NCBI GenBank assembly: GCA_049325475.1
Contig: JBMOLN010000007.1
Coordinates: 248,001-312,000 of the forward strand
DNA from: MWCR01 sp049325475
Lineage (GTDB): Bacteria > Patescibacteriota > Patescibacteriia > 2-12-FULL-60-25
Direction of reading: 5' to 3'
Length of the DNA stretch: 64,000 nt
Below, piece after piece: positions 24,172 to 33,374 of this stretch. Below the pieces are notes generated by a model. It made no database searches. It was not told the DNA's origin and saw only the letters and a program-made list of their open reading frames with translations. The translations under genes were made by a program, and so were the position numbers. Position 1 is the first letter of the stretch; every line of letters starts with the position of its first letter.

Positions 24172-24218
24172 TATCCCGGCCTATCACACCCGCTGAAAGC
24201 GCGCGGTTAAATCCTGCG

Positions 24219-24359
24219 TATAATTGTTTACGGCCTGACCTGTACCTACGGAGCAATAAATTTGCGTTCAAACCTGATCGCAGCCGCGGGGCTCGGTATA
24301 TTTATTCTCCCTAGGGCAGGTTGCGGCTAAAAAAGAGTCATCCGAGCTCTTTTTTATTT
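24219..24359 (+). ncRNA. Candidate small RNA with its own terminator
   Basis: TATAAT (24219-24224) begins a stretch with no credible gene, ending in the hairpin AAAAAGAG ... CTCTTTTTT (24331-24359). It could instead be only a spacer with a stray -10 and a terminator. No known RNA family recognised. Confidence 0.25.
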
Positions 24360-24379
24360 TTTTGTTAGAATATAAACAT

Positions 24380-25012
24380 ATGCAGCTTAAAGACCGACTC
24401 CAGGCCGGAGATCTGTTGGCGCAAAAACTGGTTAAATACAAAAATCAAGACAATGTATTGCTATTCGCTTTGCCGCGCGGGGGAGTGCCCGTGGCTGCCC
24501 GAGTCGCGGCGGCGCTGGAACTTCCGCTCGACATCATTGTCACGCGCAAAATCGGCGCGCCTTTTGATCCCGAGTTTGCTCTGGGCGCCATGGCTGAAAC
24601 CGGCGAAATCATCTGGAACGATCAAGATCTTTCAAACGATCCGCAAGTTAACAAAGTCATCCTCAAGGAAAAAGCCGAAGCCAAGCGCCGCGTCGCTCTT
24701 TATCGCAATAACCGTCCGCTTCCTGACATGAAGCGCAAAACCGCAATCATCATCGATGATGGCTTGGCCACGGGAGCTACAATGCGGGCCGCCGTAGCGG
24801 CCGCCAAGCATCAGCATGCGGACAAAATAGCGGTCGCCGTGCCTCACGGAGCCAAACAAAGCTTGGATCTTCTCCGTCGCCAAGCCGACCAAGTTATAGC
24901 TCTTTTTGAGCCCGGCTTTTACGGATCGGTCGGCCAATACTATCAAATCTTCAGCCAAACATCGGATGATGAAGTTTTATCAATAATGAAACAATATGGC
25001 ATCAAACAATAG
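24380..25012 (+). CDS. Phosphoribosyltransferase-domain protein
   Basis: 210 aa. ITRKIGAPFDPEFALGAMAE-type segment and AIIIDDGLATGATMRAAV, the PRPP-binding loop of type I phosphoribosyltransferases (DDGxATGAT). The substrate cannot be read; related predicted PRTases are often found next to stress genes. ATG 24380 has a TAGAAT box 8 nt upstream and no SD. It overlaps the following PRPP-synthetase-like gene by 17 nt, so the two are coupled and may share PRPP metabolism. Confidence 0.85.
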   Translation: MQLKDRLQAGDLLAQKLVKYKNQDNVLLFALPRGGVPVAARVAAALELPLDIIVTRKIGAPFDPEFALGAMAETGEIIWNDQDLSNDPQVNKVILKEKAEAKRRVALYRNNRPLPDMKRKTAIIIDDGLATGATMRAAVAAAKHQHADKIAVAVPHGAKQSLDLLRRQADQVIALFEPGFYGSVGQYYQIFSQTSDDEVLSIMKQYGIKQ

Positions 25013-25865
25013 TTGCATCGTTGGCCTGCACGGCCAAGAGTCATTGGCGCGTACAATTGCCAACCGGCTCAAAGCCAAAACCGTTTTCGCATCCATCGAA
25101 AAATATCCGGCCGGCGAATTGGCGGTTTTTGGTCCAAAGACCGCCGCTCCGCACACAATCGTAGCCGCCGATGTCATGGAAGATCCGGAAAGCGTTTTAA
25201 CCTTGATACTGCTTGCCGATTGTTTGCGGCGCGCGGGCGCAAAAAAGCTTACGCTCATAGCCCCATGGATTGCCTATGGCCGTCAGGACAAATCTTCCGC
25301 ACCCGGCAATTCGCCGGCCGGCTTGGTCATTGCCGATTTGCTAGCAAGGTCATTTGCCAAAATAATCACCCTTGATGCGCACAGTCCGGCTTTTATTTCA
25401 GCATTTAAAAATAAATTAAAAAATATCCAACCCCATGCCGGCATGATCTCCGCAACATTAAAAAATAATGTTCACTGTATCGCCGCTCCCGACAGGGGAG
25501 CCGCTCATCGAGCTGAAAAAATCGCCGGTCAACTCCGTCTTCCTGTTGTAATTATTCAAAAGCATCGTCAAGCGGGCAAGATAGATTCTGAAATATCGGC
25601 AACGGATAAAAAGAAAGTTGCCGGTAGAAACGTATTAATAATCGACGACATGTCTGATACGGGCGGCACGTTAATCGCGGCCGCTAAAACTCTTAAGGCT
25701 GCTGACGCAAAAAACGTTAATGCTTTTATCTGTCATTGCTTTGACAAAAATCTTTTGCAGACAAAGATTCAAAAATATATCACCAAACTCGAAGCGGGTT
25801 ATGATCATTCCAATTCGCTGAAAAATTCTTTTATAATTAGCCAATTAACAACTTTTTCACATTGA
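24996..25865 (+). CDS. Ribose-phosphate pyrophosphokinase-like protein
   Basis: 289 aa, a little shorter than typical Prs (about 310). Seen: KYPAGELAVFG (cf. the Prs FxDGE region), APWIAYGRQDK (ATP/ribose-5-phosphate flexible loop), DAHSP, APDRGAAHRAEKIA and NVLIIDDMSDTGGT (PRPP loop). Prs makes PRPP from ribose-5-phosphate and ATP. The altered first motif and short length leave open a divergent function. Confidence 0.8.
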   Translation: MASNNSCIVGLHGQESLARTIANRLKAKTVFASIEKYPAGELAVFGPKTAAPHTIVAADVMEDPESVLTLILLADCLRRAGAKKLTLIAPWIAYGRQDKSSAPGNSPAGLVIADLLARSFAKIITLDAHSPAFISAFKNKLKNIQPHAGMISATLKNNVHCIAAPDRGAAHRAEKIAGQLRLPVVIIQKHRQAGKIDSEISATDKKKVAGRNVLIIDDMSDTGGTLIAAAKTLKAADAKNVNAFICHCFDKNLLQTKIQKYITKLEAGYDHSNSLKNSFIISQLTTFSH

Positions 25866-25890
25866 CAAAAACTCATTCAAATCCTATGAT
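25862..25890 (+). promoter_or_regulatory. Promoter of the SpoIID/LytB exoprotein gene
   Basis: TTGACA, 17-nt spacer, TATGAT; overlaps the stop of the preceding gene. Confidence 0.75.
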
Positions 25891-25943
25891 ATAATAATTA
25901 AAGATACTTGTTGTATTCAAAACCAAAATAAACCATCATTTGT

Positions 25944-28238
25944 ATGTTTAAAATCAGGAGGAAAAATGGAATAGCAAGGTTAGGCGTCTCTGTTGCGGTG
26001 GCAGGGGCTCTGTCCTTGCTGTTTTTTTTGACTCTGTTGAATCAGGCGCGGGCTTATACAATCGTTGATTCTTCAACTGTCAATCTTCGGACAAATGAGG
26101 CAAAGCGCATTTTTGTTTCCATCCAAAACCAGACCAATTATACCTGGTACGGTTCCGGAAAGACTTCGCTCTATCTTTACGGCAACAGCTCATCTCTCAA
26201 GCATTCATCTTGGCTTAAAAATGATTTGCCGGTTAAAAGCATCGATCAAAACGCAGTAGCCCCGGGCCAGCTCGCTACAGCTTCGTTTTATGTGCAGGCC
26301 CCTTCATCACCCGGAAAATATACCGAAAGATTCCTTTTGGGAGATGGCAGCGCCTGGCATAAAAATACAGTGATACAAATCACATTCAACGTCAGCAATC
26401 AAACTTCAATTCCGGTTGCATCACCCGTTCCAACAATCGATCCATCAACAGAAATCACAGTGCCGGCTGCCAATAGCTATTATTACAAGGCCGAAGTCAC
26501 TGATATGGGCGGCACGGAATGGCAGGTTGATCCGGGTGCGCACATGACTGTAACCGTAAAGATCAAAAATCGCGGTACTCGCAACTGGAATAAAGAAGGA
26601 GATGGCGGAATCGCGCTTTTAAGCTTGCAGTCTAAAAGTCCTTTCTGGGATGGTTCTTGGATCGGTAATCGTTTTGCGGCAAGAATGACGGAAACTGCTG
26701 TCGCCGGAGGCCAATCCGCCACATTCAGCATCCAGCTTAGAGCTCCGAGCGCACCGGGGAAGTATAATGAAACTTTCGAATTATACGTAGACGGAATCAG
26801 CAGCATCGAGGGCAGCCGCTTTACTCTCCCCATAGCCGTGCGCATGCCCGATCAGTTTGTTTTGAATCAAAATAATGGCAATAGCGGCAACGATACCGTT
26901 GCCGGCGGCAATTCGGTCGGGGGTTATTTGGCTAAATTGCTTTTGCGTCCCAAGGAAGATTTTAAAGTATCCGGCAATGCCACGATTACTTTGAATTACG
27001 GCATAAAAAATGTCGGCACCGCCGTTTGGAATCAATATTCCGTCAAGCTTAAAGAGGTCTCTCCAAATTTGGGAGACAAACTCTCCGGCGTTAAGCATGA
27101 GTCTTGGCCGGCTGCCAATATCGCCAACCGCACAACATCGGTCACAGAACCCGGGCACCTTGGTCTTGTTAACTTCAAAATAAAGGCCCCTGCCAAACAA
27201 GGCGCCTACAATATTCGTTTCGCGCTCGAAGCTGACGGCCAGGAAGTCCCCGGAGGCGAAATCAATATTCCGGTTACTGTCACGGCTGATGGATATATAG
27301 AGCCCGATCCTGCCGTGCCCAATCCCGGCGTGCCGCACACAACTCCATCAAATGCCAATCTCCCGTCAGAACCCATCATCCGCGTAGGTTTATACAAAAC
27401 CACTGATGATACCATGGTGATAAGGGGAGTTTCCACGGGTTATAATCTCAAACAAGGCGGCGTCACTGTCTGTACATTCAGCCAGCATGAAGAAGTTAAA
27501 GTTATCTACGACAGGGCTCACGCAGTCTACAAGGCTACGGGTCCGCGTTGTCAGTCCCAATCCAGCAGCTACTATGTCGCCGAATCCGCGGACGGCATCG
27601 CTCCATTGGAAGTGACGGATTTCTATCGCCCCGTATCCTGGTTGCCCGGCGCCAATGACAATAAATTCCGCGCCAAACTTGAATTGCGCTACACGCCGGC
27701 CACAGACAGCGTTTGGCTGATAAACGAACTGCCTATCGAATGGTACTTAAAAGGCATTGCCGAAACTTCCGAACTATCGCCGATCGAATTCCATAAAACT
27801 CTCCTGGTCGCGGCCCGCACATACGCCATGTACCATGTTGAACGCGCCACAAAACACGCTAACGAATACTTTATCGTGGATGCCAAATATGATCAGGTTT
27901 ACCGCGGTTACGGCCAAGAAGCCCGCAGTCCCACCATCGCCCGGGCCATCGATGAAACTCGCGGCATCGTTGTCACTTATGACAACAAGATCGCCATCAC
28001 TCCTTACTTTTCCCGCTCCGACGGCCGCACCCGCGACTGGAAAGAGGTTTGGTACGGTGACGTTGCGTGGTGCAAGGGCGTACCGGTTCCGCACGATGAA
28101 GGTAAAACTCTTTGGGGTCATGGCGTTGGCATGTCCGCCTCCGGCGCTTTGGCCATGGCTGTTCATGACGGCAAAACCTACGATTATATTCTCAAATATT
28201 TTTACACCGGCATCCAACTCCAACCGTGGTACAGGTAA
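25944..28238 (+). CDS. Exoprotein with three NBR1-like Ig domains and a SpoIID/LytB domain
   Basis: 764 aa. A membrane-anchoring signal (about 10-38) is followed by three repeats of an Ig-like fold resembling the NBR1-like domain: each has a KN-x-GT/N-x-W pattern (KNRGTRNWNKEG, KNVGTAVWNQYS) and a closing PSAPGKYNETFELYVDG-type strand, at roughly 45-150, 175-300 and 325-450. After a Pro-rich linker the C-terminal 280 residues match SpoIID/LytB: LINELPIEWYLKGIAETSE, LLVAARTYAMYH, ITPYFSRSDGRT and GHGVGMSASGALAMA. SpoIID-type enzymes are lytic transglycosylases on denuded glycan, so a role in wall remodelling is likely. Confidence 0.85.
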   Translation: MFKIRRKNGIARLGVSVAVAGALSLLFFLTLLNQARAYTIVDSSTVNLRTNEAKRIFVSIQNQTNYTWYGSGKTSLYLYGNSSSLKHSSWLKNDLPVKSIDQNAVAPGQLATASFYVQAPSSPGKYTERFLLGDGSAWHKNTVIQITFNVSNQTSIPVASPVPTIDPSTEITVPAANSYYYKAEVTDMGGTEWQVDPGAHMTVTVKIKNRGTRNWNKEGDGGIALLSLQSKSPFWDGSWIGNRFAARMTETAVAGGQSATFSIQLRAPSAPGKYNETFELYVDGISSIEGSRFTLPIAVRMPDQFVLNQNNGNSGNDTVAGGNSVGGYLAKLLLRPKEDFKVSGNATITLNYGIKNVGTAVWNQYSVKLKEVSPNLGDKLSGVKHESWPAANIANRTTSVTEPGHLGLVNFKIKAPAKQGAYNIRFALEADGQEVPGGEINIPVTVTADGYIEPDPAVPNPGVPHTTPSNANLPSEPIIRVGLYKTTDDTMVIRGVSTGYNLKQGGVTVCTFSQHEEVKVIYDRAHAVYKATGPRCQSQSSSYYVAESADGIAPLEVTDFYRPVSWLPGANDNKFRAKLELRYTPATDSVWLINELPIEWYLKGIAETSELSPIEFHKTLLVAARTYAMYHVERATKHANEYFIVDAKYDQVYRGYGQEARSPTIARAIDETRGIVVTYDNKIAITPYFSRSDGRTRDWKEVWYGDVAWCKGVPVPHDEGKTLWGHGVGMSASGALAMAVHDGKTYDYILKYFYTGIQLQPWYR

Positions 28239-28245
28239 AAACAAA

Positions 28246-28425
28246 AACTGCAAACCATAAACTGCAAAGAGTAAATTTAAAAACAGAGCGGCGCCTCTGT
28301 TTTTTGGTATTTGTTCATGTCGCATTTGGCTTTTAGCCGGAGTTTCGAGTCTGGCATCTAGTATCTATCGTCTAGAGTCTAGAGTCTAGAGTCTAGCATC
28401 TAGCGTCTAGCGTCCAGCGTCAGTA
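28246..28425. repeat. 7-bp arrays between convergent genes
   Basis: AAACTGC/AAACCAT/AAACTGC/AAAGAGT units (28244-28273) and a long GAGTCTA/GCATCTA/GCGTCTA array (28351-28425). The second array encodes the last residues (TDAGR) of the convergent MFS gene. Confidence 0.8.
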
Positions 28426-29588
28426 TTTAGCTTGTTCAGTTTTGCATACCCTAAACTCGCTGCGGCCGCAATTATGAAGCAGGTCGTAAACGGATAAAAA
28501 TCAAAATAAAAAATCAAAATAATAAAAGGCAAAAACAGAGTCCGCGTAAAGTGGTACATGAATTCGCGGTAAACCATATATCCCACAAAATTATGTTTTG
28601 TGGTCAGATCGTAATTATACGCCACCCAGGGAATCATTAAAATTTTCTGTGCAGAGTTTTTGTAAGAATCCGTAATAAAAATCCCCGTCGCATTCTTCAC
28701 GAAAAGCCTGCCTATCCAGCCGAAAAAATATAACAAGGAACCAATTTTAAGCAGTTTTGGTTTTTTGATCTTGTCAGTTAATCTGCCGATTAAAAATAAT
28801 ACAAAAAAAGAAATCGCTAACGATAATGAAACAAAGTATCCCGTTTTTTCCACGGTTCCCAATATTAGCAAAATATAAATCGGCCAGAGCATGGAATCCA
28901 AAATTGATTCAATGGCATAACTCGCACTGCTTATTGTCATGCCGCGGTTTTTTCTGGCAAAAATACTGTTAAATGTATTTTTCCAGCTGATACCGTCTCG
29001 GAACCTTATGTCTTTTGTCAAAAACAAAGGCAGAGTGGCGGCTACATAAGTAATTGCGGCGATAAAATATAATACCGAGAAATGAAATTTTGTAGCTATT
29101 ACACCGCCCAAAACAGGTCCGATAATTCCGGCCAAAGTCACCAAAGCATACATTAAAGAGATTTGCCTGCCTTCATTCTTGCGCTCAAGCCGCGGGATGA
29201 TCAAAAAGTGATAGCCGAAATTGTATAAAGTCGCGCGTACGGCCATTGCCAATGGCAAAATGTAGAACAGCCAGCCGTGCGCGGGCAAATAAATAAAACC
29301 CAGATAATACAAAACGGCAAACGGTGCCGATGCCAGCATTGAGTGTTTGGCGCCCATGCGCTCAACTATCTTGGCTCCAAAGTGTGTTATGAGCGATAGA
29401 TAGAAAAACAATAAAAAATAAAAGAAAACAATCTTATGAACCGGCATGCCCATCTGAAACAAATAAATTGGCACGAATATGCTGATTATGCCGTCGCCAA
29501 AAGCCGAAGCCGCAACCGTGAAATAGAATAGGTTTAACTCCTTATTTGGAAAAAGAATATAAAGTCTGTGTAAATGACTTACAGGCAT
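28407..29588 (-). CDS. MFS transporter
   Basis: 393 aa, about eleven to twelve hydrophobic helices. Visible MFS-like features are SAFGDGIISIFVPIYLF in helix 1, an inter-helix loop with GAKIVERMGAKHS and the mid-protein GRLTDKIKKPKLL. The substrate is unknown. The stop region is made of heptad repeat DNA. Confidence 0.75.
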   Translation of the reverse strand: MPVSHLHRLYILFPNKELNLFYFTVAASAFGDGIISIFVPIYLFQMGMPVHKIVFFYFLLFFYLSLITHFGAKIVERMGAKHSMLASAPFAVLYYLGFIYLPAHGWLFYILPLAMAVRATLYNFGYHFLIIPRLERKNEGRQISLMYALVTLAGIIGPVLGGVIATKFHFSVLYFIAAITYVAATLPLFLTKDIRFRDGISWKNTFNSIFARKNRGMTISSASYAIESILDSMLWPIYILLILGTVEKTGYFVSLSLAISFFVLFLIGRLTDKIKKPKLLKIGSLLYFFGWIGRLFVKNATGIFITDSYKNSAQKILMIPWVAYNYDLTTKHNFVGYMVYREFMYHFTRTLFLPFIILIFYFDFYPFTTCFIIAAAASLGYAKLNKLNTDAGR

Positions 29589-29607
29589 GGGTAAGTTTTT
29601 TTAACGG

Positions 29608-30186
29608 CTAGGTTTTATAAAATGCCGATGGTTTGTCCGCTGTTATTTCCTGTTCATGCGTTCTTTGGTCCTTTTCTGCCAGTTCCAGAATGATTTTTGC
29701 CGCATCTTTGGGATTTTCGATATCTTCAAATGTAAAGCGATGCGTTTCGCCGGCTGTCTGTACAAAAACCATTCCGTAATCAAAAAGGTGGCGCAGAAAG
29801 CCTTTGACTTCGGATGTCACATCTTGCACCCTGTACAATCTTACCTCTGATCTTACTCTGGAAAAAAGGCCATTTTGTTCTATATTGATTATTCTCCTGT
29901 TCGTCACAATCCAAATATCCAGCCAGTGATCCAAGAATTGCTGGTACATGAACAATAGAGCAAATAACAAAAACACCGATAAAAATAAAATAAAAACCGT
30001 TAAATAACCTGTATCGGAAAAAAAGTCGGGATTCATTGCCCGCGCAATAACAAACAAACTCAAAGGCACCAAAAAAGTAACCGCCAAACCGATATACAAT
30101 CCCCAAAGAGTTATCGGATGTCTGCGATAGATCTTGATTAACTTTTCATCCGGCAATAAGCCGGGGAGATTGTCTAAATGAATCAT
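29608..30186 (-). CDS. Membrane protein with bacterial PH domain (bPH2/YdbS-like)
   Basis: 192 aa. Two membrane helices (about 30-50 and 62-85) are followed by WIVTNRRIINIEQNGLFSRVRSEVRLYRVQDVTSEVKGF, the strand pattern of the bPH2 domain. Role unknown, probably membrane-associated. Its ATG overlaps the stop of the upstream 85-aa gene by 4 nt, so the two are coupled. Confidence 0.8.
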   Translation of the reverse strand: MIHLDNLPGLLPDEKLIKIYRRHPITLWGLYIGLAVTFLVPLSLFVIARAMNPDFFSDTGYLTVFILFLSVFLLFALLFMYQQFLDHWLDIWIVTNRRIINIEQNGLFSRVRSEVRLYRVQDVTSEVKGFLRHLFDYGMVFVQTAGETHRFTFEDIENPKDAAKIILELAEKDQRTHEQEITADKPSAFYKT

Positions 30187-30440
30187 ACGGTTATTGCCGG
30201 GAAAATTCCTTCTAAAAAGACATTGATATTCAAAGTTTGTTGTAAATCAACCTGTGACAAAAATATCAATGTTAAAATAATAATCAGCAAGGTCAAGCCG
30301 ATAAATAAATAAGTTGACCATCTTGTTTCCCGTCCCGCGACTCCGAATTTTAACATCTGCCAAATCGATAAGATGGATATTACAATAAAGATACCAACAA
30401 AAATCAGCCAAACTATTACAAACACTGCAATGGGAATCAT
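30183..30440 (-). CDS. 85-aa membrane protein, first in operon
   Basis: ATG 30440 (MIPIAVFVIVWLIFVG) has a TATAAT box 6 nt upstream, so it is probably leaderless; longer in-frame readings run into heptad repeats. Two membrane helices with a short basic loop (AGRETRWS). Unrecognised, coupled to the PH-domain gene. Confidence 0.7.
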   Translation of the reverse strand: MIPIAVFVIVWLIFVGIFIVISILSIWQMLKFGVAGRETRWSTYLFIGLTLLIIILTLIFLSQVDLQQTLNINVFLEGIFPAITV

Positions 30441-30478
30441 GCTGCTATTATAGCATAAAATTCTAAATAATAACCAAT

Positions 30479-30515
30479 GACGTGGGACGATTGGAACGTG
30501 GGACGAGCGACGCAG
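30479..30515. repeat. 7-8 bp periodic array
   Basis: CGTGGGA/CGATTGGA/ACGTGGGA/CGAGCGA units just upstream of promoter 30524. Confidence 0.6.
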
Positions 30516-30523
30516 AAGCGGTC

Positions 30524-30552
30524 TTGACAAAACCACAAAAAAACGCTTAAAT
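30524..30552 (+). promoter_or_regulatory. Promoter of the coiled-coil protein gene
   Basis: TTGACA, 17-nt spacer, TTAAAT. Confidence 0.7.
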
Positions 30553-30608
30553 AAAGCATTCCGTCATAAAACCAAACCCTTCAGGGTTTACTTAATTGGG
30601 AGGTGGTG

Positions 30609-33338
30609 ATGGAAGCGGCCCAATCAGGTGCTTTAACCGGCACAAATGATCAGAATATCAGTTATCCCGCACCGGCAATTGGTTCGGGTCTGGCGATCTT
30701 TGGACAAGTTCATAGAAGGTTTTTACCTCTTGCAAAAGGCATTGGCACCGAAGAGCAACGTAAAAATTATGAAAAAGCCATGGATTATCTGGATACATTG
30801 GCGATTACATGTCATTGCGGTGGACCCGAATGCACCCAGCCCACCATGTATGTTCTTGATTATATCTGCAAAGTATTTCGCGATCTTCAATTCTTAATGG
30901 AAGAACATGATAAATTACAAAAAAGCGTTGAAGCCGGCCGCGCGGCGCGTAATCAGCAAGTTGAACGCATCGAGCGTGCCGAAGCGACTTGTGAAAAATA
31001 CCGCGCCCGAGTACAAGCTTTGGAAGCCGCATCTGTGCGCCATAAGCGTACGCATGAAAATTATAAAACAGAACGAAAAGAAACGAAGGCCAAAATGGAA
31101 GAGCAAAGCCAAGAGCTGCAAGAGCTCCGTGCCGAGCTCGAGTCTTTGCGTCTTGAGCGCGACGCTGCAGCAGCCGAGGCTGACTCGGCTAAGCAGTCGC
31201 TTGCCGAGTTGCAATCCCATATTGCCGAGCTTGAAGAAGCGGCCACCGCTCCTTCTGCCGACGGCGAGCGCATCAAAGAGCTCGAGGCTGAACTCGCAGC
31301 CGCCATGGGTGAATGGCAGCAGTCAGATTCGCGCCGCACCGAAGCCGAAGCTGATCTGGAAGCAATGCGCGGCACTCATACGAACTGCGTAACTCTCGAG
31401 GTGCATACTCGGCTTAAGGACTCCTTCGAGCAGGTGCGCGGCCAGCGTGATGATGCCAGGGCGGCCGTTAAGCCGCTGCAGGCAAAATTGGGTGAGGCTA
31501 TCTCCCGCTCTACGGAGTTGGAGAAGCGCATTGCCGAAATGGAGGCCAACAGGGAACAGGTATTTGGCCGGCGCCTTGCGGAGCTCAATAATCGATTGAA
31601 GGCCGCCGAGGAACAGCGGGACCAGCTCGCTGCAGGCTGCCGCAATCTTGGCGAGCAAAAATCCGAGGCAGAAGCTAGAGTTCAAGTCGCCGAGCAATCG
31701 CTTGGTGAACTGCAAACTCAATTGGCTGATGCCCAAGCTTCATTGGAACAGAGCCGGGCGCAAGCCGCTTCTCTCCAAGCCAAGCTTGATGCCGCCAATG
31801 AAGATAATAACGAGATTGTGCAAAAGCGCTTCAAAGAACTGTACGACGAGATCGCCGCGGCCAATGAGCGCAATGCCAATCTCAATGCCCGTATTCAAGA
31901 ACTCGTGGCCGAGCACGGCAAAGTCAAGAATTTTCTGAATATTCATCTTGAAGCGGAACGTGCCAATGTGGCGTCTGAGCATAAAAAGCTCATGGAGCTT
32001 CAGGAGCGCTACGATGAGCTCTTGGAGCAGGTCACAGCCCCGGTTCCATCGCCCGATTCTGCTTTGCAGGCGGAGCTCGCGAGTCTCAAGGAGCGCTTCC
32101 ATGCCGCTGAAATAGAATCGCAGACCCGGGAGGGTTTGCTTCAGACAATCATTGCTGAATTAAAAACCAAAGCCGAGCTGCTTTCAATCAGGTCTGCCGC
32201 GGCTGAATCATCAGCCTTGTCCGAGCTTATCCGGCAGCTGCGCGATGAATGCACAGTCGCCGAGGAAGCGCTTGCGGCCGAAAAGTCTAAGAGCGCGGCT
32301 TTGGCCGAGGAGCGTGATCTGTGGACTGCTCGTTTTAACGAGCTTCAAAGCAAACCCCCGTCCGCCGCAGACAGCCCCGAGTTCGAGGCCAGAGCTCTCA
32401 TTGCCGCTCTGAACCAGCACGTTGAGCGCCTGGAGTGCCGTCTCTCCGACATCCCGCCCAATTCCGGCCCGCCCTCGATTCGTGTGGGCTCGGTTGAGCG
32501 CCGGACTATCGACGAAGCCATTAAGACTTGGTCCGAATTTCAGACTGAGCTCTCCAGATCTTTGTCCAAAACACAATCGGCTATCAAAGAAATCAAGGGA
32601 GAAATTGCCTCGGTCGAGGACTCCATATCCATTGCCGATGACAAGAGTGAACCAACCGGTGAACTTCAGGATGAGCTCGCCGAACTGGGCCAAGAGCTAA
32701 GCGAATGGTCATCTTATTCAGAGCGGTTATCAACTCTGCTCCAAAAGGCAGATGAGATTCTGTTCGGCCTGCAACAACATATCCATGCAATGGATGTGAT
32801 AGATGCTGGTCTGGATCGTTCCAGGCTGACTCTTCCCGAGATTCCGCTCTCACCGGATGAATTGGATGATGAGCATGATGACCGGAATGACAAACATAAC
32901 CCCGAAACTTCTGCGGCTGTTAAGCCGCGCATCATCTCGGCCATAACCGGCAATCCCGGGCAATATCAGAAAAGACTCCAAGAAACGGCACGTCAAAACA
33001 ACTGCGAACCGCAGGATGTGCTGATTGCTTGCATCTACGAATTTTTCCCTAGCGGCCAAAAAGCCGTTCCCTACAAGCAAGTCATGCAGCGTGCCAATTC
33101 GGCCGGAATCCTCTCGCTCTTCAATGAGGATATGGATTCCATGGGCAGGTATTGGCGCGAATACGGGTATAGGTATGAAAGTAGTGTCAGCAGGCGTTGG
33201 CTCAAATATGCCGGCCGAGCCGGCGCTCAATCGCATAAATATGTGCGTAATAACGTTGAGTTGCCCTGGGATGTTCGGGAGGTGATTCCTGAAAACATTT
33301 TGCAACTTTGCATTTCGCTCTTTGAAAAAACTTCTTGA
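30609..33338 (+). CDS. 909-aa long coiled-coil protein
   Basis: SD GGGAGG precedes ATG 30609 (two in-frame GTG just before it would lie in the SD). An N-terminal domain (about 1-100) contains a possible metal site (CHCGGPEC). Residues about 105-480 are nearly continuous coiled coil rich in Glu, Ala, Lys and Arg; a second coiled region follows to about 740. An acidic linker (DELDDEHDDRNDKHN) leads to a compact C-terminal domain of about 140 residues (ISAITGNPGQYQKRLQ ... ). It lacks Walker motifs, so it is not an SMC ATPase, but its rod-with-end-domains plan suggests a structural or nucleoid-linking role. Unrecognised family; faces the GHKL ATPase operon across one terminator. Confidence 0.75.
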   Translation: MEAAQSGALTGTNDQNISYPAPAIGSGLAIFGQVHRRFLPLAKGIGTEEQRKNYEKAMDYLDTLAITCHCGGPECTQPTMYVLDYICKVFRDLQFLMEEHDKLQKSVEAGRAARNQQVERIERAEATCEKYRARVQALEAASVRHKRTHENYKTERKETKAKMEEQSQELQELRAELESLRLERDAAAAEADSAKQSLAELQSHIAELEEAATAPSADGERIKELEAELAAAMGEWQQSDSRRTEAEADLEAMRGTHTNCVTLEVHTRLKDSFEQVRGQRDDARAAVKPLQAKLGEAISRSTELEKRIAEMEANREQVFGRRLAELNNRLKAAEEQRDQLAAGCRNLGEQKSEAEARVQVAEQSLGELQTQLADAQASLEQSRAQAASLQAKLDAANEDNNEIVQKRFKELYDEIAAANERNANLNARIQELVAEHGKVKNFLNIHLEAERANVASEHKKLMELQERYDELLEQVTAPVPSPDSALQAELASLKERFHAAEIESQTREGLLQTIIAELKTKAELLSIRSAAAESSALSELIRQLRDECTVAEEALAAEKSKSAALAEERDLWTARFNELQSKPPSAADSPEFEARALIAALNQHVERLECRLSDIPPNSGPPSIRVGSVERRTIDEAIKTWSEFQTELSRSLSKTQSAIKEIKGEIASVEDSISIADDKSEPTGELQDELAELGQELSEWSSYSERLSTLLQKADEILFGLQQHIHAMDVIDAGLDRSRLTLPEIPLSPDELDDEHDDRNDKHNPETSAAVKPRIISAITGNPGQYQKRLQETARQNNCEPQDVLIACIYEFFPSGQKAVPYKQVMQRANSAGILSLFNEDMDSMGRYWREYGYRYESSVSRRWLKYAGRAGAQSHKYVRNNVELPWDVREVIPENILQLCISLFEKTS

Positions 33339-33344
33339 ATTAAA

Positions 33345-33374
33345 AATAGCCAGTCCGCTCGGACTGGCTTTTTA
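33345..33374 (+). terminator. Bidirectional terminator
   Basis: AGCCAGTCC-GCTC-GGACTGGCT followed by T5, with A tract on the other side. Confidence 0.85.

Noticed and set aside
30609..33338. SMC or Rad50 ATPase
   Set aside because: No Walker A, signature or Walker B motif is present in either terminal domain. Only the coiled-coil plan is similar.
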